Assembly (NCBI RefSeq): GCF_002980555.1 | Contig: NZ_PVBT01000008.1 | Span: forward strand, 238,838-302,837 | Length of the DNA: 64,000 nt | Reading direction: 5' to 3' | DNA from: Phyllobacterium myrsinacearum | GTDB lineage: Bacteria; Pseudomonadota; Alphaproteobacteria; Rhizobiales; Rhizobiaceae | Shown: piece by piece, positions 43,336-50,910 of the stretch | Numbering within the stretch: the stretch's first letter is position 1 | How the letters are laid out: each line of letters begins with the position of its first letter | Position numbers and translations under genes: made by a program | Notes under the pieces: generated by a model | What the model saw: only the letters and a program-made list of their open reading frames with translations | What the model was told of the DNA's origin: nothing | Databases searched by the model: none

Positions 43336-44514
43336 ATGCTACCGAAAGCCACCAGAGTTCTGGTCTCCATTCTGCTTGCCGCCTGTGCACCAGCCACCAT
43401 CGGTCACGCGGCCGGCAAACCGGCGGCGACAGTCAGGGCCGTCGTGGACGCGGCAATCCGGCCGATTATGGAAAAATACAATATTCCCGGAATGGCCGTC
43501 GCCATCACGATCAAGGGAAAGCCCTATCTGTTTGACTACGGCGTTTCTTCCCGGGAGACCGGCAAGCCGGTCAATGCGCAGACGCTGTTCGAGATCGGGT
43601 CGATCAGCAAGACATTCGTGGTCACGCTGGCGGCCTATGCGCAGGCGGGCGGCCAGCTTTCCCTGTCCGACAAGACCAGCAAATATCTGCCATCCATGCG
43701 GGATACGGCGTTCGGCAATGTCAGCCTGATGCACCTTGGCACCCATACGCCGGGCGGCTTTCCCATACAGGTTCCCGCGGAGGTGAAGAATGACGGCCAG
43801 CTGATGACCTATCTGCAGAACTGGAAGCCGGCCTATGCCGCCGGGACCTACCGGACCTATGCCAATCCCAGCATTGGCATGCTGGGTTACATCACGGCAA
43901 AGGCAATGAACCGGGATTTCGCCGCATTGATGGAAGGCCAGCTGTTTCCGGCCCTTGGCCTGAAGAGCACGTATATCGACGTACCGGGCACCAAAATGGC
44001 GGATTACGCCCAGGGCTATACGGCGAAGGACGTCCCGGTCCGGGTGAGCAAGGCTGTTCTTTCCGCGGAAGCCTATGGCGTGAAAACCACGAGCACCGAC
44101 CTTATCCGTTTCATCGAAGCGAACATGAAACTGGCCAAGCTGGAAGGCAAGCTGCAGCGGGCGATCGCCGATACGCATACGGGCTACTTCAAGGCCGGCG
44201 CGATGACGCAGGACCTGATCTGGGAACAGTATGCCTATCCGGTTGATCTGAACACGCTGCTGCGCGGCAACTCTCCCGACATGCTCAAGCCGACGCCGGT
44301 GAGCGCACTGACGCCGCCGCAACCGGCCCGCGACGATGTTTTGATCAACAAGACGGGTTCCACCAACGGGTTCGGCGGCTATGTCGCCTTTGTGCCGAAG
44401 AAGCAGTTCGGCATCGTCATTCTGGCGAACAAATACTATCCCAACGCCGAGCGCATCCGCATGGCCTATCAGATACTGACACGGCTGGACGCAAACGACG
44501 GCGCGAGCGAATAG
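43336..44514 (+). CDS. ampC: Class C beta-lactamase
   Basis: A 392-residue periplasmic serine beta-lactamase with signal peptide MLPKATRVLVSILLAACAPA. Active-site motifs: SISK (Ser89-Lys92), YAN (175-177) and KTG (339-341), with GSTNGFGGYV after the last. The middle position of YAN is Ala where many enzymes have Ser. The sequence recalls the OCH enzymes of Ochrobactrum. It hydrolyses cephalosporins. AmpR lies divergently upstream. The ATG follows AAGGAAG. Confidence 0.95.
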   Translation: MLPKATRVLVSILLAACAPATIGHAAGKPAATVRAVVDAAIRPIMEKYNIPGMAVAITIKGKPYLFDYGVSSRETGKPVNAQTLFEIGSISKTFVVTLAAYAQAGGQLSLSDKTSKYLPSMRDTAFGNVSLMHLGTHTPGGFPIQVPAEVKNDGQLMTYLQNWKPAYAAGTYRTYANPSIGMLGYITAKAMNRDFAALMEGQLFPALGLKSTYIDVPGTKMADYAQGYTAKDVPVRVSKAVLSAEAYGVKTTSTDLIRFIEANMKLAKLEGKLQRAIADTHTGYFKAGAMTQDLIWEQYAYPVDLNTLLRGNSPDMLKPTPVSALTPPQPARDDVLINKTGSTNGFGGYVAFVPKKQFGIVILANKYYPNAERIRMAYQILTRLDANDGASE

Positions 44515-44642
44515 AGGACCCCGCGTCAGGCCGTGCGAAGCGTGCTTTCACATATTCGCACGGCCGGTTTCCATATGTGATCGGCCGCGCCCCCCGTGCC
44601 ATTGCTGCGCCATATTGATTATTCATCTCTGGTTCATGGGAT

Positions 44643-44656
44643 TAGACTTAAGTCTA
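44643..44656. promoter_or_regulatory. ACTTAAGT palindrome upstream of the RWDRR protein
   Basis: Perfect 14-bp palindrome TAGACTTAAGTCTA, about 65 bases upstream of the gene at 44720. It shares the ACTTAAGT core with the palindrome at 41724. Confidence 0.5.
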
Positions 44657-44719
44657 TTCTCTAGGGACTTAATATGTCGAAATGCACGTTCACTCAGGGC
44701 GCATTTCACTGGAGGCACT

Positions 44720-45073
44720 ATGAAAAAGTTGATGTCAGCTCTTTTTGCCGTCGTGATGTCGATCGGAGCCATCGGAGCAGCCGGACCGGTGTCCGCCGCC
44801 CCGCTGACTGTCGAAAAGCCCATCACCGCAACAGGGCCAGCGGCTGCAAACAGCAATGTGCAGCGCGTTCAGTATTATCGTGACTATTATGATCGCCGCT
44901 ACGACCGCCGCTGGCATCGGTACGATCGCCGCTGGGATCGCCCGCATTGGCGTCACCGCTATGATCGCCGTTGGGACCGTCGTTGGGATCGCCGCTACTA
45001 TCATCGCTATGACCGCCGCTGGGATCGCCCGTACTGGCATCATCGCCATGATCGCAGATGGCGCCGTATCTGA
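44720..45073 (+). CDS. Secreted Arg/Trp/Tyr/Asp repeat protein
   Basis: A 117-residue protein with signal MKKLMSALFAVVMSIGAIGAAGPVSA, then an APLTVEKP spacer and a long RWDRR/RYDRR/HRYD repeat region. The repetitive aromatic and arginine pattern suggests a structural or nucleic-acid/LPS-binding periplasmic protein. GGAGG precedes the ATG. The same APL spacer occurs in the protein at 6378. A strong terminator follows. Confidence 0.8.
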   Translation: MKKLMSALFAVVMSIGAIGAAGPVSAAPLTVEKPITATGPAAANSNVQRVQYYRDYYDRRYDRRWHRYDRRWDRPHWRHRYDRRWDRRWDRRYYHRYDRRWDRPYWHHRHDRRWRRI

Positions 45074-45082
45074 CGCACAGAC

Positions 45083-45111
45083 AAAACCCCGGCCAAAAGC
45101 CGGGGTTTTTC
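45083..45111 (+). terminator. Intrinsic terminator after the RWDRR gene
   Basis: Perfect 11-bp stem AAAACCCCGGC / GCCGGGGTTTT with a CAAAA loop, then TT. Confidence 0.93.
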
Positions 45112-45244
45112 GCATGCGACCCAATCTCTGTCATACGAAAATGTGATCGTATGACGCGGGTGCAATCGGGAAGGTTTACTCTAGAGTGCCCGTGAAAACC
45201 CTTGAAGCCACAGAGTCTTGAAGCCACGAGAGTTGGAGACATCC

Positions 45245-45697
45245 ATGAAACGACTGATTGCATTCGCTGCGGCGCCCGTGCTGGCCATTGCAGTGTTCTC
45301 GGCTGCCGCAGGCGCCGATCCGATTGCGGACCGGCAGGCGCTGATGAAGGATCAGGGCAAGGCCGTCGGCAGTCTCGCCCCCATTGCAAAGGGCGAAAAG
45401 CCGTTTGATGCGGCCGCGGTGCTGGCGGCGCTCAGCAAGCTGAACGAGGACGCGCAGAAGATCGATCCGGCAGCCCTGTTCCCGGCCGGCACTGAAACCG
45501 GCGGCGAGACCACCGCTTCGCCGAAAATCTGGGAAGACAATGCGGGCTTCACCGCCGCTGTCAACAAGTACAAGGCCGATGCCGCAGCAGCGGCCGCCGC
45601 CAAGCCGCAGGACCTTGCCAGCTTCAAGCTTGCCTTCGCGCAGGTCTCGCAGAATTGCGGCGCCTGTCACCAGACCTACCGCATCAAGAAGAACTGA
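45245..45697 (+). CDS. Cytochrome c' / c-556-type protein
   Basis: A 150-residue periplasmic class II cytochrome c. Signal peptide MKRLIAFAAAPVLAIAVFSAAAGA, a four-helix body, and the heme-binding CGACH near the C-terminus (QNCGACHQTYRIKKN), as is typical of c'. It may carry electrons or bind NO. GGAG lies seven bases upstream. It is followed by a diheme cytochrome 21 bases on, so the two form an operon. Confidence 0.93.
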   Translation: MKRLIAFAAAPVLAIAVFSAAAGADPIADRQALMKDQGKAVGSLAPIAKGEKPFDAAAVLAALSKLNEDAQKIDPAALFPAGTETGGETTASPKIWEDNAGFTAAVNKYKADAAAAAAAKPQDLASFKLAFAQVSQNCGACHQTYRIKKN

Positions 45698-45718
45698 CCG
45701 GACAGGCCGGGGGAGCCA

Positions 45719-46642
45719 ATGATCCGCAAGCTGCTGCTGCTCGTCATTGTGGCTGCCCTGGGCGGGGCGGCCGGATTCTGGTTCCTGTCGGCGCCGTCGC
45801 GGGTTGATCCGGCACGGCTTGCCGCGGCGGCTCCCGGCGATGCCGGGCGCGGTGAACGGGTATTCTGGGCGGGAGGCTGCGCCTCCTGCCATGCCGCGCC
45901 GGGTGCCAGCGGCGATGCACGCCTGGTGCTGGCAGGCGGCCACGAGCTGGTCACGCCGTTCGGCACCTTCGTGACCCCCAACATTTCCCCCTCCGCCAAG
46001 GGCATCGGCTCATGGTCGTTCGAGGACTTGGCCAATGCCATGCTTGCCGGAGTATCGCCGGATGGCAGGCACTATTATCCCGCCTTTCCCTATACCTCCT
46101 ATGCGCGCATGCAGGTGCAGGATATCGCCGATCTCTATGCCTATCTGAAAACGCTGCCGCCATCGGACAATGTGGCGGCGGATCACCGGCTGCGTTTCCC
46201 CTACAGCGTGCGCCGGGGATTGGGGCTGTGGAAACGGCTCTATCTGTCATCGGATCCGGTTCTGACCGTTGCCGGGGCGAGCGACGCGATCAAACGCGGC
46301 CAGTATCTGGTGGAAGGCCCCGGCCATTGCGGCGAATGCCATACGCCGCGCAACGCCATCGGCGGGGTGGACAAGAGCCGCTGGCTGGCGGGCGCAAAGG
46401 CGCCCGAAGGCAAGGGGGTCGTCCCCAATATCACCGGCGGCGAGGGCGGTATCGGCAGCTGGTCTGAGAAAGATATCGCCTACGCGCTGGAAAGCGGGTT
46501 CACACCGGATTTCGACTCGCTCGGCGGGTCCATGACCGACGTTGTGCTGAACATGGCGCATCTGGAGCCAGCCGACCGGGCGGCGATCGCCGCTTACCTG
46601 AAAGCCATTCCTGCCCATCCAAGGGGTTTTGCCGCGCCCTGA
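45719..46642 (+). CDS. Membrane-anchored diheme c-type cytochrome
   Basis: A 307-residue periplasmic cytochrome with an N-terminal membrane helix (KLLLLVIVAALGGAAGFWFL) and two heme sites: CASCH (about residue 54) and CGECH (about 204). Phrases GIGSWSFEDLANAMLAGVSPDG and GGIGSWSEKDIAYALESGF are those of alcohol- or gluconate-dehydrogenase cytochrome subunits, so it may take electrons from a dehydrogenase to the respiratory chain. GGGGGAG precedes the ATG. Confidence 0.92.
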   Translation: MIRKLLLLVIVAALGGAAGFWFLSAPSRVDPARLAAAAPGDAGRGERVFWAGGCASCHAAPGASGDARLVLAGGHELVTPFGTFVTPNISPSAKGIGSWSFEDLANAMLAGVSPDGRHYYPAFPYTSYARMQVQDIADLYAYLKTLPPSDNVAADHRLRFPYSVRRGLGLWKRLYLSSDPVLTVAGASDAIKRGQYLVEGPGHCGECHTPRNAIGGVDKSRWLAGAKAPEGKGVVPNITGGEGGIGSWSEKDIAYALESGFTPDFDSLGGSMTDVVLNMAHLEPADRAAIAAYLKAIPAHPRGFAAP

Positions 46643-46824
46643 AGCCGCGCCCTGCGCTATCTCCGGCCAAACGATTCCGTTTCATCCGGCTTGGTGGAGC
46701 ACGATTTTCCCGATCCGGCCCATTGTTCAATATTTATGACGTCGATCGGGTTTCCCGTTTACCCCATCCTTGCCTGTGAGGTGCTTGCCAGCGGCAGCCC
46801 CAGGAGATGGAAAGGACGGCATTG

Positions 46825-47793
46825 ATGGTTACCCGCAGACAGACTCTTTCGCTGATGGGGGCGGCAGCTATGACCGCGCTCGTGCCGCTCTCCGGCCGCG
46901 CGGCCACGCCGCCGCTCAAAGCATTGCGCATCGGCTGGCAGAAGAACGGTGTCCTGGCCCTGGCCAAAGGGACGGGCGCGCTGGAGAACCGCTTTGAAGC
47001 GCGCGGCATTGCCGTGAGCTGGGCCGAATTCTCCTCCGGGCCGCCGCTGCTTGAGGCGCTGGGTGCCGGCGCGGTTGACTTCGGCCCGACCGGCGATGTG
47101 CCGCCGCTCTTTGCGCAAGCCGCCGGCGGCAATCTGCTCTACGCCGGCACCTACAGGGGATCGCCGGACGGATCGGCCATTCTCGTGCGCAAGGATTCGC
47201 CGGTCAATGGCCTTGCCGATCTCAAGGGCAAACGCATTGCCTTCAAGCGTGGCTCAAGCGCGCACAATTTTACGGTCAAGGCCTTGCGCAGCGTCGGCCT
47301 GTCGGTGAATGACATCACGGCGTCGGACCTGTCGCCGCCGGATGCGGCGGCGGCCTTTTCCTCCGGCCAGATCGATGCATGGTCGATCTGGGACCCCTAT
47401 CTGGCGGTCGCCGAAAAACGCCCCGAAACCCGGATTCTGGCGACAGGCCGGGGAATCGTCGACAGCTGGTCCTATTTTCTCAGCAATGGCGATTTCGCCG
47501 CCGCGCATGGCGATATCCTCAGCGACGTGCTGGACGAACTGGCGCGGGTTGGCCGGGCGGCACAGGACAATCTCGATGAAACGGTCATTGCCCTGTCGAA
47601 GATCACCGGCGTGCCCGAGGATATCCAGAGAATCACGCTGACACGCGAGGGTGTCCGTCTGGGCGATGTGACGACAGTCACACCCGAGGCCGTTGCCTAT
47701 CAGCAGGCGCTGGCGGATGAGTTTTATGCGCTGAAGATCATTCCCAGAAAACTCAATGTCAGCGATATCGTCTGGAAGGGCAGGCCCTCCTGA
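46825..47793 (+). CDS. SsuA-like aliphatic sulfonate/taurine-type binding protein
   Basis: A 322-residue periplasmic solute-binding protein. It opens MVTRRQTLSLMGAAAMTALVPLSGRAA, a Tat-like signal. The mature part has the SsuA/NMT1 pattern: RIGWQKNGVLALAKGTGALE, FGPTGDVPPLFAQAAGGNLLYAG and DLSPPDAAAAFSSGQIDAWSIWDPYLAVAE. No permease or ATPase genes adjoin, so it is an orphan. I favour the ATG at 46825 (AAGGAC upstream) over 46807. Confidence 0.88.
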   Translation: MVTRRQTLSLMGAAAMTALVPLSGRAATPPLKALRIGWQKNGVLALAKGTGALENRFEARGIAVSWAEFSSGPPLLEALGAGAVDFGPTGDVPPLFAQAAGGNLLYAGTYRGSPDGSAILVRKDSPVNGLADLKGKRIAFKRGSSAHNFTVKALRSVGLSVNDITASDLSPPDAAAAFSSGQIDAWSIWDPYLAVAEKRPETRILATGRGIVDSWSYFLSNGDFAAAHGDILSDVLDELARVGRAAQDNLDETVIALSKITGVPEDIQRITLTREGVRLGDVTTVTPEAVAYQQALADEFYALKIIPRKLNVSDIVWKGRPS

Positions 47794-47811
47794 GCTTTCC
47801 AGACGGGGAAA

Positions 47812-48258
47812 TCAGGGCTGGCTATCCCCGTTGCGCAGATTGGCATTGACGCGATTGAGAAAGGCCACGAACTGCGCCGCCTCGCCGGTGGAAAAACCCG
47901 TCATGGCCAGAATATTGCCCTCGTTCAGGGCCGCATAGGCCTGCGGCAGGCGCTCGAAGGCGAGCGCGGTCAGCTCGATGATCTGGCTCCGTCGATGCGC
48001 CGGGTCGGCCTTGCGCTGAATGAACCCGTCGCGTTCCATCCGGGCCAGCGCCTGGGCCATGGACGGCTGTTCTACCTGCAGCAGCCGGGCCAGATCGGCC
48101 TGCGTCGATGCTTCGCCATTCTTCACCGCGACCAGTACCGGCAGATAGGCCGCACCGAGGCCGAGCGGCCGCAGCTTTTCCTCGCCCCGGCGCATCAATT
48201 CGCGTGCCGCCTGCTTGATGAGGAAAGACGGGGTTTGTCTCGGGTCTGGACCGGGCAT
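47812..48258 (-). CDS. MarR-family regulator
   Basis: A 148-residue MarR-type winged-helix regulator. It begins MPGPDPRQTPSFLIKQAARELMRRGEEKLRPLGLGAAYLPVLVAV and contains the HTH QADLARLLQVEQPSMAQALARMERDGFIQRKADPAHRRSQIIELT. The start at 48256-48258 has AAGGAG eight bases upstream. It is divergent from the flavin monooxygenase gene, with a large palindrome between. It probably represses both until a toxic compound binds. Confidence 0.93.
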   Translation of the reverse strand: MPGPDPRQTPSFLIKQAARELMRRGEEKLRPLGLGAAYLPVLVAVKNGEASTQADLARLLQVEQPSMAQALARMERDGFIQRKADPAHRRSQIIELTALAFERLPQAYAALNEGNILAMTGFSTGEAAQFVAFLNRVNANLRNGDSQP

Positions 48259-48272
48259 GGCAATTCTCCTTG

Positions 48273-48307
48273 CATAGGACCCTATGATATAATAATAGGG
48301 TCCTATG
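48273..48307. promoter_or_regulatory. MarR operator
   Basis: Perfect 13-bp arms CATAGGACCCTAT and ATAGGGTCCTATG with a nine-base AT spacer, spanning the divergent promoters. Each arm is itself near-palindromic (ATAGG..CCTAT), so two dimers could bind. Confidence 0.85.
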
Positions 48308-48331
48308 TAACTTATCAGTGAGAGCTTGAAA

Positions 48332-49435
48332 ATGTCAAAGAAATCATCTGTCGCCATTGTCGGCGGCGGGCCCGGCGGGCTGTTGCTGGCGCGTATGTTG
48401 TATCTGAAGGGCGTCGCCTTCACCGTTTATGAGCGGGATGAATCGCCCGTGCATCGCGGGCAGGGCGGCATGCTCGATCTGCACCCCGGAACCGGGCAAT
48501 ATGCCATGAAGCGGGCCGGGCTGTTTGCCGAGTTCCAGCATTTTGCACGCTACGAAGACCAGGGCACCCGGCTTTATGACAAGCACGGCCTGCTTGTGTA
48601 TCAGGACGATGCCTCCGATGGGGACCGCCCGGAGATTGACCGCAGCCAATTGAGAGACCTGCTTTTGCAGTCCATTCCTGCAGACAGTGTTCGCTGGGGC
48701 TGCCGTTTGACGCAAGCCGTGCCACGCGATGATGGCACGTTCGAGCTGCGTTTTGAAAACGGGTCCGTCGCCCGGCATGATTTTGTCGCCGGAGCGGATG
48801 GGGCGTGGTCAAAGGTGCGGCTTCTGGTCTCGGATGCAAAGCCCAGGCATATCGGACTGACCCTCTATGAACTCGCGATCGACGATGCCGATACCCGGCA
48901 TCCCGGCATCGCGGCGCTGGTCGGGCGCGGCACAATGATTGCCAAGGGCGATGGCAAGTCGATCTTTGCGCAGCGCAACGCCAATGCGCATATCCGGGTC
49001 TATGCGGCGCTGCCGGGCGAGGAGAGGCCGGGGTTCGAGGCGACGAAGGAAAGCCTCGCCGCGCAGTTCGCCGGCTGGGACGGGAGCCTGCTGCAGCTCT
49101 TTGACGCGGCAAAGGATACGGTGCGGCCCTGGCCGATTTGCGCGCTGCCCGTCGGGCATCGCTGGCAGAGCCGCGCGGGTGTTACACTCATCGGCGATGC
49201 GGCTCATGTCATGCCGCCGGCGGGCGTGGGCGGCAATCTGGCGCTGCGCGATGCCGCCGATCTCGCCGACGCCTTGACGGGAGATGAGGACCGGACCATC
49301 GCCGTGCGGGCGTACGAAGCCTTGATGTGGGAACGGGCCGCGACGGCCGCGGGCGAGGCGATGCAGGCGATGGCGGCCGGTTTTGCCGAGGACAGTCTGG
49401 AAGCAACGATGAAGCGGATCAGCGGCGTGGCCTGA
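48332..49435 (+). CDS. Tet(X)-like FAD-dependent monooxygenase
   Basis: A 367-residue class A flavin monooxygenase. FAD motif VAIVGGGPGGLLLARMLYLKG, middle motif DGAWSKVRLLVSD and GDAAH motif TLIGDAAHVMPPAGVGGNLALRDAADLADAL. The layout recalls Tet(X) and related hydroxylases that modify aromatic drugs. The true substrate is unknown. The MarR pair and operator imply inducible detoxification. GAGAG precedes the ATG at 48332. Confidence 0.9.
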   Translation: MSKKSSVAIVGGGPGGLLLARMLYLKGVAFTVYERDESPVHRGQGGMLDLHPGTGQYAMKRAGLFAEFQHFARYEDQGTRLYDKHGLLVYQDDASDGDRPEIDRSQLRDLLLQSIPADSVRWGCRLTQAVPRDDGTFELRFENGSVARHDFVAGADGAWSKVRLLVSDAKPRHIGLTLYELAIDDADTRHPGIAALVGRGTMIAKGDGKSIFAQRNANAHIRVYAALPGEERPGFEATKESLAAQFAGWDGSLLQLFDAAKDTVRPWPICALPVGHRWQSRAGVTLIGDAAHVMPPAGVGGNLALRDAADLADALTGDEDRTIAVRAYEALMWERAATAAGEAMQAMAAGFAEDSLEATMKRISGVA

Positions 49436-49437
49436 AC

Positions 49438-49776
49438 TCAGCGCCTGTCGCATCCGATCAGCACGGAGTTGCCGTCGACATATTTGCTGCGCATGGTGTA
49501 GAGCCAGCCGCGGCATTCTTCCATGGTGCGGAAGCAGCGAAAATCGGACACCGGCACATTGTCGCCGCCCATGGAAATGATCGGATTGTCGGTCGTGCCG
49601 GAATAGCGGCCGACAATCACACCCGACCCGCGCGGCGGGTTGTTGCAGCGCTGCCCGGCAAATTCGCTGACATTCTTGCGAACGGCCGCCTGGGCCCCGG
49701 TCATGTCAGCACCCGGAAACAGGGGCTGGGCTGCCAGGGCAGCCCCGAGCATCAGGACAAGAACACTTCGTTTCAT
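49438..49776 (-). CDS. Secreted hypothetical protein with cysteine pairs
   Basis: A 112-residue protein with signal peptide MKRSVLVLMLGAALAAQPLFPG and cleavage near AQA-AVR. Four cysteines are visible (QRCNNPP, FRCFRTMEECRGW, IGCDRR), so disulfides are likely. GGAGG precedes the ATG. It ends two bases from the convergent monooxygenase gene. I do not recognise a family. Confidence 0.75.
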   Translation of the reverse strand: MKRSVLVLMLGAALAAQPLFPGADMTGAQAAVRKNVSEFAGQRCNNPPRGSGVIVGRYSGTTDNPIISMGGDNVPVSDFRCFRTMEECRGWLYTMRSKYVDGNSVLIGCDRR

Positions 49777-49960
49777 CGTAAACCTCCGCAGTGAATCAGG
49801 TCTGACATTGCTTCGCCACGCGCGCTTCCTGCCTTTATAGCGGAAACCGCGGCGGCTGTAACCGTGACCCCACGCAGCGGCAAACACATCTGCGCGACTA
49901 AAGTCGAATTGACGGCAGGAATGGTTAATAGGAATATTATCCCTTTAAGGGATTGTATTC

Positions 49961-50431
49961 ATGAAACATCAAACTCCTAATTACCTCTATGACCTGGAGT
50001 GGCATATAAGAGCTCGAGCGGTTCAGCACAAACTTTCGAATCTTAAAAATTTAGAAGAATTAAGCCGTGCTTATCGGCAAAACGAGATCGATACTGCGCT
50101 GTCTAGAGCTCAGCTGAGATTATGTGAAGCGGTGAAGGCTTGGCGAAAATATAGCCCGGATCAGCCCCGCGTTCCCTCTGGGAATCCTGATGGTGGCCAG
50201 TGGACGGATGGCAATATTGATGGCATCGAGGGTGGGCGTCTTGGAGCACGGCTTGACGATGCAGAACGGTTCGCTTTTCTCCCTCCCTATTTAATCGAGA
50301 TCTACGATATGGGGCCGAGTACCCTTTGTACCTACCAGAGTTGGCCGGACAACAACCGATTTGTTCATATTGTTACGCGTGGGGAAAAATGTCCCTCGAA
50401 TTATCTTCCGGGTTACGGACCGATCGATTGA
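49961..50431 (+). CDS. Candidate toxin-type protein with RVPSGNPDGGQWT motif
   Basis: A 156-residue protein. The N-terminal half is helical (IRARAVQHKLSNLKNLEELSRAYRQNEIDTALSRAQLRL). The centre is DQPRVPSGNPDGGQWTDG, a phrase I associate with processing or linker regions of phage-head-associated and polymorphic toxin proteins. The C-terminus (FLPPYLIEIYDMGPSTLCTYQSW...CPSNYLPGYGPID) is short and has two cysteines. Base composition is AT-rich compared with neighbours, which suggests transfer. A small gene follows immediately. Toxin role is inference. Confidence 0.65.
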   Translation: MKHQTPNYLYDLEWHIRARAVQHKLSNLKNLEELSRAYRQNEIDTALSRAQLRLCEAVKAWRKYSPDQPRVPSGNPDGGQWTDGNIDGIEGGRLGARLDDAERFAFLPPYLIEIYDMGPSTLCTYQSWPDNNRFVHIVTRGEKCPSNYLPGYGPID

Positions 50432-50474
50432 ATAATGCAGATTTAACAGCCCGTAAGGATGAAAGGACAGAAGA

Positions 50475-50807
50475 GTGACCTCCGGTATTTCGAAAAATAT
50501 CAAATTGAGCGACGCTGCCGCCGCGCTTTTCACGCCGCTGTGCGCGAATGCCAATGCGGGTTTGCTGCCCTATGTCTTGTGGTCCCTTGGGGGGCGAAAG
50601 CTTGGTGCTGGCGACCAGATTCTCGAGACTTATCCTGCGGGCTATATCATCGGTTTCCTGCCGGAAAAGGATATCAGCGACACTCTTGAGAAGGTCGAGG
50701 TCAAGGGCGGGCGATATTTTCTCCTCAATCCGCAGTTTCCACTGTCAAAATCGAAGACCTATCTGATTGATGTGCAGGGGCGCATCATATCGGTGTGCGA
50801 CGTATGA
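50475..50807 (+). CDS. Small partner protein of the putative toxin gene
   Basis: A 110-residue soluble protein with a GTG start (50475-50477) after AAAGGAC. It contains AAAALFTPLCANANAGLLPYVLWSLGGRKLGAG and a hydrophobic beta-rich tail. It begins 43 bases after the preceding gene on the same strand, so the pair looks like one transcription unit. The size and position fit an immunity protein, but I do not recognise the fold, so this is inference. Confidence 0.55.
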   Translation: MTSGISKNIKLSDAAAALFTPLCANANAGLLPYVLWSLGGRKLGAGDQILETYPAGYIIGFLPEKDISDTLEKVEVKGGRYFLLNPQFPLSKSKTYLIDVQGRIISVCDV

Positions 50808-50861
50808 TTTGACCAGTTGCCATGGAGCCGCGGTCCAAAACGCCGGAGACGGTCCTTTTTG

Positions 50862-50887
50862 GCCGCCCGCTGGTGTCAACGGGCGGC
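50862..50887. terminator. GC-rich hairpin between convergent genes
   Basis: Stem GCCGCCCG / CGGGCGGC with a ten-base loop. It lies between the partner gene and the S9 peptidase gene; no T-run follows on either strand. Confidence 0.4.
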
Positions 50888-50910
50888 GGGGACGACGGCG
50901 CGTCATGCAG

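Noticed and set aside
44880-45073. Possible CRISPR-like or tandem DNA repeat in the RWDRR gene
   Set aside because: The repeats are codon-level repeats of an RWDRR/RYDRR protein with irregular spacing and no spacers.
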